This document shows positions 53,232 to 62,577 of a DNA stretch of 64,000 bases, piece after piece. The number at the start of each line of letters is the position of its first letter. Positions within the stretch are counted from its first letter, which is position 1. This stretch comes from JBFWNG01 sp050251195 (GTDB taxonomy: Bacteria > Bdellovibrionota_B > Oligoflexia > Oligoflexales > Oligoflexaceae): assembly GCA_050251195.1 (NCBI GenBank), contig JBFWNG010000013.1:46975-110974 (forward strand). The letters are read 5' to 3'. Below the pieces are notes generated by a model. That model was not told the DNA's origin. It saw only the letters and a list, made by a program, of their open reading frames with translations, and did no database searches. The position numbers and the translations under genes are program-made.

Positions 53232-55595
53232 TTGAGTTTTGGGATACCAAGCATGATGCGCGCGCTCGGAGTCGTGGGTTTAGGTCTAGTTCTATGCTGG
53301 ACGACGCCCCTTCACGCTCCGACACCTCCCGAATCTTACATGCTCAAGCCGGCGTCCACTGCCCCCGTTGAGATCGACGCCGCGCTAGAAAAATGGTTTG
53401 TGGAATTTACCCAGGGCAAGGAGCTGAAGGATCTCACGCCTGAGGAATTCAAAGAGCATATCGCGAAGGCAAACGAAATTGAGAAACTTTTAGCTTCGCT
53501 CAGTAGAGATCCAAATTCGGAAGAGTATAAAGCTGCCTTAACGCAGGCTCAGGCATTGTTTGAAAAGGTTCAGCAAGACGTTAACGCCGTGAACAGTCCA
53601 TTGACGACGCATCTTTTCAATGTTCTTGCCCACCAAAAGGTCAGTAGCGCAGTAAAGACGGCAGTTAATCAGTACATTTTAAAGTACGGAGCAAACAGTT
53701 GCCCTCGCAAGGACCTCGTGCTCAAGGAAATTAACAAAGATCGCGCCTTGAGTTTGGAGCAGACTCAGTCGCTTGTTTCCAATATTGCGGATTTTTCGTC
53801 TCTCAAGTTCCGGGAGAGAGCGCTTAACGACCTGTTGCAGCTTCTCAACTCGAAACAACACGCAAGCCTTGCACCCACGATCTATCCTTTGGCAAAGGAT
53901 TTCCCTCGCCTTATTGACGACAACAAATGGCTTGCGGAAATGAGCCAACAAAAGACCGAAGCGAAGCCAGAACCGACGATGCAAGACAAGGTTCTCGAGG
54001 TGAGCAAGGCGGGCAAATGTAATACAAGCAAAGATTTATTGTTCACAATGATGAACCAAAAGGCCGGTTTTGCGGAAATGGAGCAGGCTGCTAACTTCGT
54101 TGACGGATGTTTTCGCCGACAAGGACACAATGCCCGCCTGCGTTTATGGCGTTCCCTCGAACCTCAGCTGGAGCGCACATTCGGGAAGAGGGGTAAGGAA
54201 CTCGCAGTTCGCAAGCGGGCTCTGGTCTACTGGGGCCAAGATCAATTCGACGAAGCAAAGAAACTTATCGGGCAGAATCTAACGAATGCTAAAGAAGAAG
54301 ATAGAGAGATAATCGCTGAAAACCTTTTCTTGTTGGGGAAAATCGAAGAGAACCAAGGCGATATTACTGCGGCAACGGAGCATTTCCAGAAGTTCGTCGA
54401 AAACTACAAGGAACATCCAGGTCACGACGAGGCCGTGACCTCTCTAGTGTTGTTGCTTTTTAATCAAGGGAAGTTGGATCAAGCTTTAGCTTTTGTCGAT
54501 CAAATCGTAAAATCACAAACTCTTATGGAAGTCGACGAGCGGACGACGCCGCTCTTGTCTTTTGCGTTGTTTTGGAGCGGACGGCTTCATTATAAATTGG
54601 GCAACGTTCAGGAAGCCCAAGAAATGTGGCGACGGGTCGCAAGCGAGTTTTACTCATCCTATTACGGCGCTCTAGGACACTACATGCTGGAACGACTGGC
54701 GGGACACCCATTTGTACTCCAACCCTCTCGGGTAAAGGCATTTAGCGCAGACGAGCTTTACAACAAGGTGGAAGGTAAGGATCGCGCTACCCTCGAACGC
54801 ATTCTTGCCTTATTGAAGTTTCGACTCATCGACGAAGCTAAATGCGAACTCAGCGAGCTTGTTGACGATCCGCAAAATCATGATCGCACTCTGCTGAAAT
54901 CCCTTCTTACCTATGCTGCGGGTAACTGGCTCCAAGCCATAAAGGATTTTGGCGAACTGCCGCGCTCTTATCGGCACTCGTTGCCGTTCGGCATGGAACG
55001 GCTGTTATTCCCGAAGACCTATGATGAAGTTATCCAAAAATATGCCAGCAAGGTAGGGCTGGATCCTGACTTTATTTTCGCCATCATAAGGCAAGAAAGC
55101 GTCTTCAACCCGGCTGCTCTGTCGGCTGTAGGAGCGCAAGGTTTGATGCAAATCATGCCCGCAACGGCCATCCACGAGATAAAGAAGATTTCTCCAGAAT
55201 ATATCAGCAAGCAAGAGAAGAACGAGATTCTGCGAGCAGGAAAAAGAAAAGCGAAATTCTATGACGTTGAAAAGAACGTTGCTCTAGGAGTACATCACGT
55301 CTTCCGACTCATGGAAAAATACAAAAGCCCGATCCTTGTCTTGTCTTCGTACAATGCTAGCCCCCGCGCGACGGAACGATGGCTCAAAAATATAGCAAAT
55401 GACGACATGCTCACTTTCATCGAGCGCGTTCCGTATAAAGAAACCAAAGATTATATCAAACTGGTCCTGAGGAATTACTTTTACTATAAGCGTTGGTACA
55501 ACGCTCCGAGCTTAGAAATGGCCCACATTGAGTCCCTTGTGTCAGTTGATGACGTGAACGACAAGGCCTTTAAAGTGAATAAGGTGTCTTTCTAG
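53232..55595 (+). CDS. slt: Soluble lytic murein transglycosylase
   Basis: The 787-residue protein has a signal peptide after TTG 53232 (MMRALGVVGLGLVLCWTTPLHA). ATG 53253 or 53256 are alternative starts. A long superhelical alpha-repeat region (residues about 200-580) precedes the SLT domain, with catalytic Glu622 in RQESVFNPAALSAVGAQGLMQIMPATA and SSYNASPRATERWL. Slt70-type enzymes cleave peptidoglycan to anhydromuropeptides. This one is longer than E. coli Slt (about 645 aa). Confidence 0.92.
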   Translation: MSFGIPSMMRALGVVGLGLVLCWTTPLHAPTPPESYMLKPASTAPVEIDAALEKWFVEFTQGKELKDLTPEEFKEHIAKANEIEKLLASLSRDPNSEEYKAALTQAQALFEKVQQDVNAVNSPLTTHLFNVLAHQKVSSAVKTAVNQYILKYGANSCPRKDLVLKEINKDRALSLEQTQSLVSNIADFSSLKFRERALNDLLQLLNSKQHASLAPTIYPLAKDFPRLIDDNKWLAEMSQQKTEAKPEPTMQDKVLEVSKAGKCNTSKDLLFTMMNQKAGFAEMEQAANFVDGCFRRQGHNARLRLWRSLEPQLERTFGKRGKELAVRKRALVYWGQDQFDEAKKLIGQNLTNAKEEDREIIAENLFLLGKIEENQGDITAATEHFQKFVENYKEHPGHDEAVTSLVLLLFNQGKLDQALAFVDQIVKSQTLMEVDERTTPLLSFALFWSGRLHYKLGNVQEAQEMWRRVASEFYSSYYGALGHYMLERLAGHPFVLQPSRVKAFSADELYNKVEGKDRATLERILALLKFRLIDEAKCELSELVDDPQNHDRTLLKSLLTYAAGNWLQAIKDFGELPRSYRHSLPFGMERLLFPKTYDEVIQKYASKVGLDPDFIFAIIRQESVFNPAALSAVGAQGLMQIMPATAIHEIKKISPEYISKQEKNEILRAGKRKAKFYDVEKNVALGVHHVFRLMEKYKSPILVLSSYNASPRATERWLKNIANDDMLTFIERVPYKETKDYIKLVLRNYFYYKRWYNAPSLEMAHIESLVSVDDVNDKAFKVNKVSF

Positions 55596-55608
55596 TTCTT
55601 AGAAAGAC
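55586..55608. terminator. Hairpin shared by slt and maiA 3' ends
   Basis: GTCTTTCTA and TAGAAAGAC are perfect nine-base complements with a GTTCT loop. The stem spans both stop codons (slt 55593-55595, maiA end 55608). It is AT-rich without strong T-runs, so efficiency is uncertain. Confidence 0.5.
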
Positions 55609-56240
55609 TATTTCACAGCATCGGGTTGTGACTCAGGCATTGCCTTTTGACACGATTCGAGTTTCATGCAGGCGTGAAAGATCCTTGTAACAATCGGCAA
55701 TTCAGAAACGTCGGCGTTGTAGCGTCGCGCGTTGTAGTATTGTGGAACGAGGGCTAGATCCGCCATTGTCACTTCTCCCCCAACTGAATAGGTCCCGTGA
55801 GTCTTGCGGACTTTTGCTTCGAAGGCGGTGAGGCCTTGTTTAATCCAATGCGCTGCCCATGCTGCCTTGACTGATTGATCAGAAGAGACCTGCGCCATAA
55901 CTTTGAGATTTTGCAATGGCTGGGTCCCTGCGCAGATTATCTGTACAAGCTCGCGAACCCGAGCGCGTGATACGGGGTCTGTCGGAAGCAGTGCGGGCTT
56001 CGGAAAGGCTTCTTCCAGGTATTCCATGATCGCAACAGATTCAGACAATACTGTGCCGTCCGGTAAAGCAAGAGTCGGCACTTGGCCTCCAGAATTGATC
56101 GCGAGGAACTTGGCTTTGGTGTGATCCCCTTGTAGGATGTTGATCGCCTCTTTTTTGTATGCCACCTTTTTTAGCTCAAGGGCCCAACGGACTCGCCAGG
56201 AACAAGAAGACCGCCAGTAATGATAGAGAGTGTAGCTCAT
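55608..56240 (-). CDS. maiA: Maleylacetoacetate isomerase
   Basis: The 210-residue zeta-class glutathione-transferase isomerises maleylacetoacetate to fumarylacetoacetate in tyrosine degradation. The N-terminal motif YWRSSCSWRVRWALELK (catalytic Ser-Ser-Cys) is diagnostic. ESVAIMEYLEE and the alpha domain follow. HmgA at 42.8 kb produces its substrate. The DsbD gene precedes it on the same strand with only 12 bases between. Confidence 0.94.
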   Translation of the reverse strand: MSYTLYHYWRSSCSWRVRWALELKKVAYKKEAINILQGDHTKAKFLAINSGGQVPTLALPDGTVLSESVAIMEYLEEAFPKPALLPTDPVSRARVRELVQIICAGTQPLQNLKVMAQVSSDQSVKAAWAAHWIKQGLTAFEAKVRKTHGTYSVGGEVTMADLALVPQYYNARRYNADVSELPIVTRIFHACMKLESCQKAMPESQPDAVK

Positions 56241-56252
56241 GTCTGTTCGCCT

Positions 56253-58064
56253 TTACCGGTTTTGGGTTGCTTGAAATTTTTGCATATGTTGGAGAAGCGC
56301 GGCCGCGTTGACCTGGCCGGTTATCTTCGTCATTTTCGTGATGTCGCCGTCAGGGGGAAGCAAGACAACAGTGGGCAACCCCAGAAGGTCATACTTCTGC
56401 CCTAATGCCATATTCGCTTCGTCCAGTTGAGTGAAGTCGAGTTTCACCGGAACCCAACCGCTGGTGATCAAGCTTGTAACCTCAGGATCGACAAATGTTG
56501 TGACGTCCATTTTCTTGCAGGCCTCACACCATTCTGCCCAACCGTCGACAAATATCGGTTTACGGGTTTGTCGGGCGACCTCCATTCCCTCGTCTATGCT
56601 GTGAAGCCACGTGATCGGTTGCGATGTAATGGCATCTCTTCCGCTGAGCCATTGGGACCCGGCAAACAAGCCAAAACCCAGAATTGCCGTTGGTATTAGC
56701 TGGAACGTTTTGTTGTGACGCAAAGAAGGTTGGGCGTACGATAACAAGAAGATCCCCAGTCCGGCCGCGACAGCAATCATGCTTGAGACTTTCCAGGAGC
56801 CGTTCATCTTTTTCACGACTTCGTACAGGGGAATTCTGAAATAATAGAAGGACAAGGCAACCATAACGGCCGCGAAGACCCACTTGACCCAAAGGCTCAC
56901 TGCGGAGGAAACCTTCACTTTCGAGACCTTGTTCGATGCCATACCTAAAAACTGATAGGGTAGGGCAAATCCCAGGCTATAAATAAAAAACTGTAGAGTT
57001 GCTTGTTTAACGTCAGCGCTTTTTGCGGTGAAGGTTATAAGACCGCCTAAGATGGGCCCAGTGCACGGCGCGGCCACTAGTCCGGCGCCCAACCCGATCA
57101 TAAAAGTGCTCAAGGGACCGCGGGAAGTTTTAACATCGGAGATCTTGAGGCCGAGGTTTTGTAAACCCGACAGATTGCCAAAGCCCAGCATGCCAAGGGC
57201 TAACACCGCGAAGATCACTGCGAAGATAGCGTTGAGAATCGGACTTGCCATGAACGAACCAAACATACCGCCCGTGAATGCGACAACGAGTCCAAGAGTG
57301 GTGTAGGATGCGACTATCCCTAGTACGTACATTCCCGAACCAAGAACGGGATTCTTTTCGCTTGAAATAATGCGAACGGTAATAGGGATCATCGGCAGCA
57401 CACAAGGGGTTAGGTTGGTCGCAAGACCTCCCAGGAAAAGTACAAGCAACAGCAGCATAAAAGGCAGCTGCCCCGACGCAACCAAGTCAGCGCGATCTCT
57501 TTCCGAAGTTTTTCCAAGCAAAGACTCGACCGGGCTTGAAGGATGTTCTGATGGCGCAGGGGTTGTCGTCGCGGTCTTGGGCGTCGATGTCAGACCCGCA
57601 TCTTGGAAAACGGGGAGCTCAAATTTCTCCGTAAAGGGAAATAAGCAAATTCGCTCGGTGCATCCCAGATAAGTAATCGACAGTTCGAATTTGTCTTTGG
57701 CGAGAGGTTCGAGGCTGCTGAAGGTGAGGACAAACTCACCACCGTCATAGACGTTGACGGGAACTTGGTCGATCGGATCGACGATGGATCGCGTGGCTGG
57801 GGTTTCTTTTTTCTCCAACTCCCAACCGGGCGGCCCGGCAAACTTCACATGGTGTTCGTACAGGCTAAAACCGCCTTCGGTCCTCAGCCGCAAGGGCACA
57901 GTCACGGTATTGCCGTTCTTGCTGGCGTCCATGGTTTCCCAGTGGATCACATCGGTCGGCTTAATATCGAGATTTTCAGCGCTTTTGTCCAAAGCCTCGC
58001 CGAGGCCTTGCCCAAGCAGGGGGGAAGATACCAGGACCAGCAATATAGAAAGCCAACGCAACAT
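56253..58064 (-). CDS. dsbD: DsbD-like thiol:disulfide interchange protein
   Basis: The 603-residue inner-membrane protein has a signal peptide, an N-terminal periplasmic immunoglobulin-like domain (residues about 30-155, with Cys pair near CTERICLF), and an eight-helix membrane core (about 205-480) with redox Cys in NLTPCVLPMIP and AAPCTGPILGG. The C-terminal thioredoxin domain has WCEACKK. It passes electrons from cytoplasmic thioredoxin to periplasmic disulfides, aiding heme c or lipoprotein thiols. The reduced partners are unknown. Confidence 0.93.
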   Translation of the reverse strand: MLRWLSILLVLVSSPLLGQGLGEALDKSAENLDIKPTDVIHWETMDASKNGNTVTVPLRLRTEGGFSLYEHHVKFAGPPGWELEKKETPATRSIVDPIDQVPVNVYDGGEFVLTFSSLEPLAKDKFELSITYLGCTERICLFPFTEKFELPVFQDAGLTSTPKTATTTPAPSEHPSSPVESLLGKTSERDRADLVASGQLPFMLLLLVLFLGGLATNLTPCVLPMIPITVRIISSEKNPVLGSGMYVLGIVASYTTLGLVVAFTGGMFGSFMASPILNAIFAVIFAVLALGMLGFGNLSGLQNLGLKISDVKTSRGPLSTFMIGLGAGLVAAPCTGPILGGLITFTAKSADVKQATLQFFIYSLGFALPYQFLGMASNKVSKVKVSSAVSLWVKWVFAAVMVALSFYYFRIPLYEVVKKMNGSWKVSSMIAVAAGLGIFLLSYAQPSLRHNKTFQLIPTAILGFGLFAGSQWLSGRDAITSQPITWLHSIDEGMEVARQTRKPIFVDGWAEWCEACKKMDVTTFVDPEVTSLITSGWVPVKLDFTQLDEANMALGQKYDLLGLPTVVLLPPDGDITKMTKITGQVNAAALLQHMQKFQATQNR

Positions 58065-58148
58065 AAAAAGAAGCTACCCAAAAAATCAATTTTATTCAAT
58101 ATTTACTGTATGGCCCCCTGCTTTTTGAAGAAGGCGCGGAAATAGACC

Positions 58149-58177
58149 TTGACGGGGCGGCAAATATTTCTTAGTAA
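58149..58177 (+). promoter_or_regulatory. Possible sigma-70 promoter for rplX
   Basis: TTGACG at 58149-58154 is followed after 17 bases by TAGTAAT. The match to the -10 consensus is fair. It sits inside what would be the N-terminal extension of the longer rplX frame, supporting the shorter gene start. Confidence 0.45.
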
Positions 58178-58211
58178 TATTCGCCTTTTAAAAATTAAAT
58201 CCCAAGGACTT

Positions 58212-58556
58212 ATGCAAATGGAACAAAAGACCAAATATCAAACAAAATTCAAAGTGCGCAAAGGTGACGAAGTTCAAATCCTTACTGGAAAGTCAAAAGG
58301 CGAGACTGGTAAAATTGATAAAGTCGACTTCAAGAAAAACCGCGTCTATGTGAGCGGCCTCAACATATACAAACGACACACTCGTCCAGGCGGCGCAACT
58401 CAGGAAGGCGGCATTATCGACAAGGTTATGCCTGTTCACGTGAGCAATGTTGCCATCGTCGATCCCAAAACCAAAAAGCCGACACGCGTTGGTTACAAGA
58501 TCGAGAACGGCAAGAAAGTTCGTTTTGCAAAAGGCTCCGGAACAATACTGAGCTAA
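58212..58556 (+). CDS. rplX: 50S ribosomal protein L24
   Basis: The 114-residue KOW protein has VRKGDEVQILTGKSKGETGKIDKVDFKKNRVYVSGLNIYKRHTRP and VSNVAIVDPKTKKPTRVGYKIENGKKVRFAKGSG, the standard L24 pattern. The start is ATG 58212, after AAGGA. A frame from TTG 58149 runs through the promoter-like site and is not used. L24 begins 23S assembly. It stands alone here, away from the rplN-rplE cluster where it usually lies. A strong terminator follows. Confidence 0.96.
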   Translation: MQMEQKTKYQTKFKVRKGDEVQILTGKSKGETGKIDKVDFKKNRVYVSGLNIYKRHTRPGGATQEGGIIDKVMPVHVSNVAIVDPKTKKPTRVGYKIENGKKVRFAKGSGTILS

Positions 58557-58587
58557 ACGCTCTCGCACTAAGTGTGAAATAATACCG

Positions 58588-58621
58588 TCTCCATTGTCTT
58601 CGCGCGATGGAGATTTTTTTT
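58588..58621 (+). terminator. Rho-independent terminator after rplX
   Basis: TCTCCAT (58588-58594) pairs with ATGGAGA (58607-58613) and is followed by eight T. This fits an efficient intrinsic terminator 30 bases after the stop. Confidence 0.9.
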
Positions 58622-58765
58622 GCAGCATTTTTCGCACATTGGCGAATCGTTTTTCTGAAATGCTCTTGCGCAAAGACACCAAACGTAATATTCATAGTCT
58701 CTCACTATTCATCACTGTTTTTGAAACGATGAGTGTTTTGGTATTAAGTGTTGTAGGTGCTGCCC

Positions 58766-59797
58766 ATGAGTTTTCGGTCCAAGTTTCGCCTTTGTTTGAT
58801 CCCATTCTTCCTCGTCCTGACTTCTTGCATTCTTGATAAGAATGACCCAATGACGTCAATTTATCCTCTGACGGAGTGGGGACGGGACATCAATTACCTC
58901 TATCTGATCACAACCGTCATTTGCACCGCGATTGCCATTATAGTTGCCGGTGTCCTTGTGTACGTTTTGTATCGTTTCCGAGAGAAGCCAGGCGACACGC
59001 ACATGCCGAAGCAGATCAAGGGTAACCATAAGCTCGAACTCGTTTGGAGTATTATTCCCGTTGTTCTTTTGATCTTTATCTTTGTTCCAACGGCTGAAAC
59101 GATCTTTAAGTATTCCGAAACCCCTCAGGACGCTCTTGAGATTGAGGTCATTGGACACCAGTGGTGGTGGGAATTTAAGTATCCCGAATACAATATCGTT
59201 ACCGCCAATGAACTCCACCTTCCCGAAAACCGCGCCGTCCACATAACAATGACCTCTGCCGACGTTATCCATAGTTTCTGGATCCCAAGATTTGGTGGCA
59301 AAGTGGACACGTTACCGGGTGAGACAACCCATATGACGTTCACAACTCCTGCTGGAGAAAAAGTGGGCGGTGATTACTATCAAGGCCAATGTTTCGAACT
59401 GTGCGGTCTTTCCCATGCTCTTATGCGCTTTCAAGCGGTTGTCCACAAGACGGACGAATTCAAGCGTTGGACTGACGCCTATAACGCTGACGTTCTCGTT
59501 GCAAGCGATCTGGAGAAAAAGGGTCAACAGCTGATGACCGATAAGATCTGCGTTACCTGCCATACGATCTCCGGTACTACCGCAGCCGGTCTTGTTGGTC
59601 CCAACCTAACAAACTTCGGCAGTCGCCGTACGTTGGCTGCCGGAACATTACCCAATACGAGAGAGCAATTGAAAAAATGGCTTAAGGATCCGCCGGCTGT
59701 AAAACCGGGATCTCTGATGCCGAATCTGCAATTGGCGGACGACGAGATCGAAGCGATAGCTTCCTATTTGCTTCATTCAACAGCTAAAAAGTACTAA
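58766..59797 (+). CDS. coxB: Cytochrome c oxidase subunit II with C-terminal cytochrome c
   Basis: ATG 58766 gives 343 residues with lipobox VLTSC (Cys21). The two membrane helices are at about 45-70 and 90-110. The CuA site is in QCFELCGLSHALM. A fused cytochrome c domain is at the C-terminus (CVTCH, with Met in GSLMPN). This is the caa3-type subunit II, which receives electrons from periplasmic cytochrome c. coxA follows 37 bases later. Confidence 0.95.
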   Translation: MSFRSKFRLCLIPFFLVLTSCILDKNDPMTSIYPLTEWGRDINYLYLITTVICTAIAIIVAGVLVYVLYRFREKPGDTHMPKQIKGNHKLELVWSIIPVVLLIFIFVPTAETIFKYSETPQDALEIEVIGHQWWWEFKYPEYNIVTANELHLPENRAVHITMTSADVIHSFWIPRFGGKVDTLPGETTHMTFTTPAGEKVGGDYYQGQCFELCGLSHALMRFQAVVHKTDEFKRWTDAYNADVLVASDLEKKGQQLMTDKICVTCHTISGTTAAGLVGPNLTNFGSRRTLAAGTLPNTREQLKKWLKDPPAVKPGSLMPNLQLADDEIEAIASYLLHSTAKKY

Positions 59798-59834
59798 CTG
59801 AGCAAGGTTTTCTTTCTGGAGGGTGTGGGTTCGG

Positions 59835-61640
59835 ATGAGTAAGGAATATTCCAAAACAGGTCTGTGGAGCTGGATCACAACGGTTGATCATAAACGCATT
59901 GGCGTTCTTTACGGCTGCGCGTCGCTCATGTTCTTAATCTTCGGCGGCGTCGAAGCTATGCTCATGCGAACACAGTTGATTATGCCGAACAACGGCTTTT
60001 TGGCCGCGAAAACCTTTAACGGCTTGGTCACCATGCACGGGACGACGATGATCTTCTTGTTCGTCATGCCGCTCAGTGCCGCTTTCTTTAACTTCTTGAT
60101 CCCTCTTATGATTGGTGCGCGAGACGTTGCGTTTCCGCGCCTTAACGCGTTGAGCTTTTGGATTTTCTTCTTCGGCGGGTTGCTTTTGAACTTCGGTTTC
60201 GTCGTAGATCAAGCGCCTCGAGGCGGTTGGTTCGGGTACGCGAACTTGAGCACTCTTCAGTACACGCCCGACCTTTCGATGGACTTCTGGGCTTTGGGCC
60301 TTCAGGTCGTGGGTCTTGCCTCTCTGATTGCTGCGATTAACTTCTTCGTCACCATTTTGAACATGCGATGCAAAGGCATGACCTTGCTTCGCATGCCCAT
60401 GTTTATTTGGACGTCTCTCGTAACGCAGGTTCTTTTGATCCTTGCGCTACCCGTCATCACCATCGCATTGATGATGATCACTTTTGACCGACATTTCGGC
60501 ACAGGGTTCTTTAATCCCAGCGACGGCGGTAGCGTTATCCTTTGGCAACACCTTTTCTGGGTTTTCGGTCACCCTGAAGTGTACATTCTGATTTTACCGG
60601 CGATGGGTATTGTGTCCGAAATCCTGGCGACGTTCTCGCGAAAGCCTCTCTTCGGATACTCAGTTATGGTTTATTCGACCTGCGCGATCGGCTTCCTTGG
60701 CTTTGCCGTATGGGCTCACCACATGTTCACCACCGGCATGGGACCATGGGCTACAACGTTCTTCGCAGCCGCAACAATGCTGATTGCGGTACCCACGGGT
60801 GTTAAGATCTTCAACTGGATCTCCACGCTATGGGGCGGGCGTATTAGATTTACAACGGCGAGCCTGTTTGCGATCAGCTTCGTAGCAATGTTTACCATCG
60901 GCGGCCTATCGGGAATCATGCACTCCTCGGCTCCTATCGACTCCTTGCACCAAGACACCTACTTCGTTGTAGCGCACTTTCACTACGTTCTTTACGGCGG
61001 CGCTGTGATGGGCCTTTACGGCGGTATCTTCTACTGGTTCCCAAAGGTCACCGGCAAGATGCTTAATGAATGCTGGGGCAAACTCCAGTTCTGGCTCTTC
61101 ATGGTCGGCTTCAATATGACCTTCTTCCCCATGCACTTCTTGGGCGTACAAGGTATGCCGCGACGGATTTTCACCTACGCTTCTGACCAAGGTTGGAATT
61201 TCTGGAACCCGGTCGCGTCGTTGGGAGCTTATTTGACGGCCATAGGCGGTATCGTATTCTTTGGAAACGTTCTGTACAGTATTTTCCGAGGTAAGAAAGC
61301 CGAATCTGATCCCTGGGACGGCCGTACTCTCGAATGGACCATTCCATCTCCTCCAGAGGAGTATAACTTCGGAATAGAGCCCGAAGTGAAGCAAATCGAT
61401 GACTATTGGCACAACAAATACGACGAGCAAGGCCGTAAAAAGGCTTTGCCGCCCGAGCCTTCTTTCGACCCCAAAAAAATCCATATGCCGAATCCATCGT
61501 TTTTCCCTATACTATTAGCATTGGGTATCACGATAGGCGCGTCGGGATTCTTCATTGAGTCATTCGGCCTATATGTGAGCTTGAGCGGTCTTGGATTGAT
61601 GCTGATAAGTGCGTACGGTTGGGTGTACGAGGATGCCTGA
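59835..61640 (+). CDS. coxA: Cytochrome c oxidase subunit I
   Basis: The 601-residue protein (ATG 59835; GTG 59823 is an alternative) has twelve membrane helices. It shows the HPEVYILILPAMG motif with cross-linked His and Tyr, the heme/CuB histidines in WAHHMF and in VVAHFHYVLYGG, and WGGRI. It is the catalytic heme-copper subunit reducing oxygen and pumping protons. The K- and D-channel residues look conserved by eye but were not fully checked. The operon is coxB-coxA-coxC-coxD-ctaG. Confidence 0.97.
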   Translation: MSKEYSKTGLWSWITTVDHKRIGVLYGCASLMFLIFGGVEAMLMRTQLIMPNNGFLAAKTFNGLVTMHGTTMIFLFVMPLSAAFFNFLIPLMIGARDVAFPRLNALSFWIFFFGGLLLNFGFVVDQAPRGGWFGYANLSTLQYTPDLSMDFWALGLQVVGLASLIAAINFFVTILNMRCKGMTLLRMPMFIWTSLVTQVLLILALPVITIALMMITFDRHFGTGFFNPSDGGSVILWQHLFWVFGHPEVYILILPAMGIVSEILATFSRKPLFGYSVMVYSTCAIGFLGFAVWAHHMFTTGMGPWATTFFAAATMLIAVPTGVKIFNWISTLWGGRIRFTTASLFAISFVAMFTIGGLSGIMHSSAPIDSLHQDTYFVVAHFHYVLYGGAVMGLYGGIFYWFPKVTGKMLNECWGKLQFWLFMVGFNMTFFPMHFLGVQGMPRRIFTYASDQGWNFWNPVASLGAYLTAIGGIVFFGNVLYSIFRGKKAESDPWDGRTLEWTIPSPPEEYNFGIEPEVKQIDDYWHNKYDEQGRKKALPPEPSFDPKKIHMPNPSFFPILLALGITIGASGFFIESFGLYVSLSGLGLMLISAYGWVYEDA

Positions 61641-61660
61641 TAGGTTAGGAGGTTGTTGAA

Positions 61661-62251
61661 ATGAGTGCCGAACCCCACGGACATGTTACGAACACTGGAG
61701 TTGATAGTCGCAAATTTGCGATGTGGACCTTGATCGCATCCGAATGCTTTTTATTCGGAACGTTGATCACAAATTATATGATTAATCGGAATCACGCGAA
61801 ATCCGGTCCGACAGGCGTCGATATCTTCAACATCGACCTGACGACGCTTTCTACCTTTGACCTCTTGATGAGCTCGGTGGCCATGGTTCTTGCGCTGCAA
61901 GCTTGCAAGATGAAAGAACTTCGCAAGTTCCAATTTTGGACGGCCATTGTTGTTCTCGGCGGTGCGATATTCTTAGGTTTCCAATACTACGAGTTCACCC
62001 ACTTCGTTCATGAAGGCTTGGGTTTGAGCACAAACGTTTTTGGTTCGGCCTTTTATATGTTAACCGGTTGCCACGGTCTCCACGTTGCCGTGGGCGTGCT
62101 TATCATGAGCTCCATCCTCATAACGTCTCTCATTCGCGGCGATAAGTGGTTCGATGTCGATGCCGTCGAGATCTGTGGTTTGTACTGGCACTTTGTGGAT
62201 GTTGTGTGGATAATTATTTTTACAGTCGTTTATCTCTTTGTGTACGTATAA
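61661..62251 (+). CDS. coxC: Cytochrome c oxidase subunit III
   Basis: The 196-residue protein has five membrane helices and the subunit III markers ASECFLFGTL (near residue 27), YYEFTHFVHEGL, TGCHGLHV and YWHFVDVVWIIIF. It stabilises the catalytic subunits. GTTAGGAGG precedes ATG 61661. Confidence 0.95.
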   Translation: MSAEPHGHVTNTGVDSRKFAMWTLIASECFLFGTLITNYMINRNHAKSGPTGVDIFNIDLTTLSTFDLLMSSVAMVLALQACKMKELRKFQFWTAIVVLGGAIFLGFQYYEFTHFVHEGLGLSTNVFGSAFYMLTGCHGLHVAVGVLIMSSILITSLIRGDKWFDVDAVEICGLYWHFVDVVWIIIFTVVYLFVYV

Positions 62252-62262
62252 GGGAGTAATGT

Positions 62263-62556
62263 ATGGCTCATAGCGAAGGACACGGAAGCCCCGTTAAGCT
62301 TTATTGGATATTCTGCGCGATTCTTTGTTTCATTACCTTTATGGAATGGACCATCTTCAAGTATCGCGTTGACTGGAATATCGCCAACTGGTTCCTTGTT
62401 ACAGCGCTTCTCGTTTTATCGCTCACCAAGTTCATCATGGTCGTCGGCTGGTACATGCATCTTAAGTATGATCCCGCTATGATTAAGCAGTTTTTTGTGT
62501 TAGCACTCATCATGATTACAGCAACCGGAATCGGGCTCGGATTCTTGATGGCCTGA
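62263..62556 (+). CDS. coxD: Cytochrome c oxidase subunit IV
   Basis: The 97-residue protein has three membrane helices (about 12-28, 38-60, 75-95) and the prokaryotic subunit IV pattern TALLVLSLTKFIMVVGWYMHLKYD. It follows coxC by 11 bases. Confidence 0.9.
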   Translation: MAHSEGHGSPVKLYWIFCAILCFITFMEWTIFKYRVDWNIANWFLVTALLVLSLTKFIMVVGWYMHLKYDPAMIKQFFVLALIMITATGIGLGFLMA

Positions 62557-62577
62557 TCCGCTCGGACAGGTAAATTC

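Noticed and set aside
58149..58211. Extended rplX start at TTG 58149
   Set aside because: The extra residues are not part of L24, lie on a promoter-like sequence, and ATG 58212 has AAGGA.
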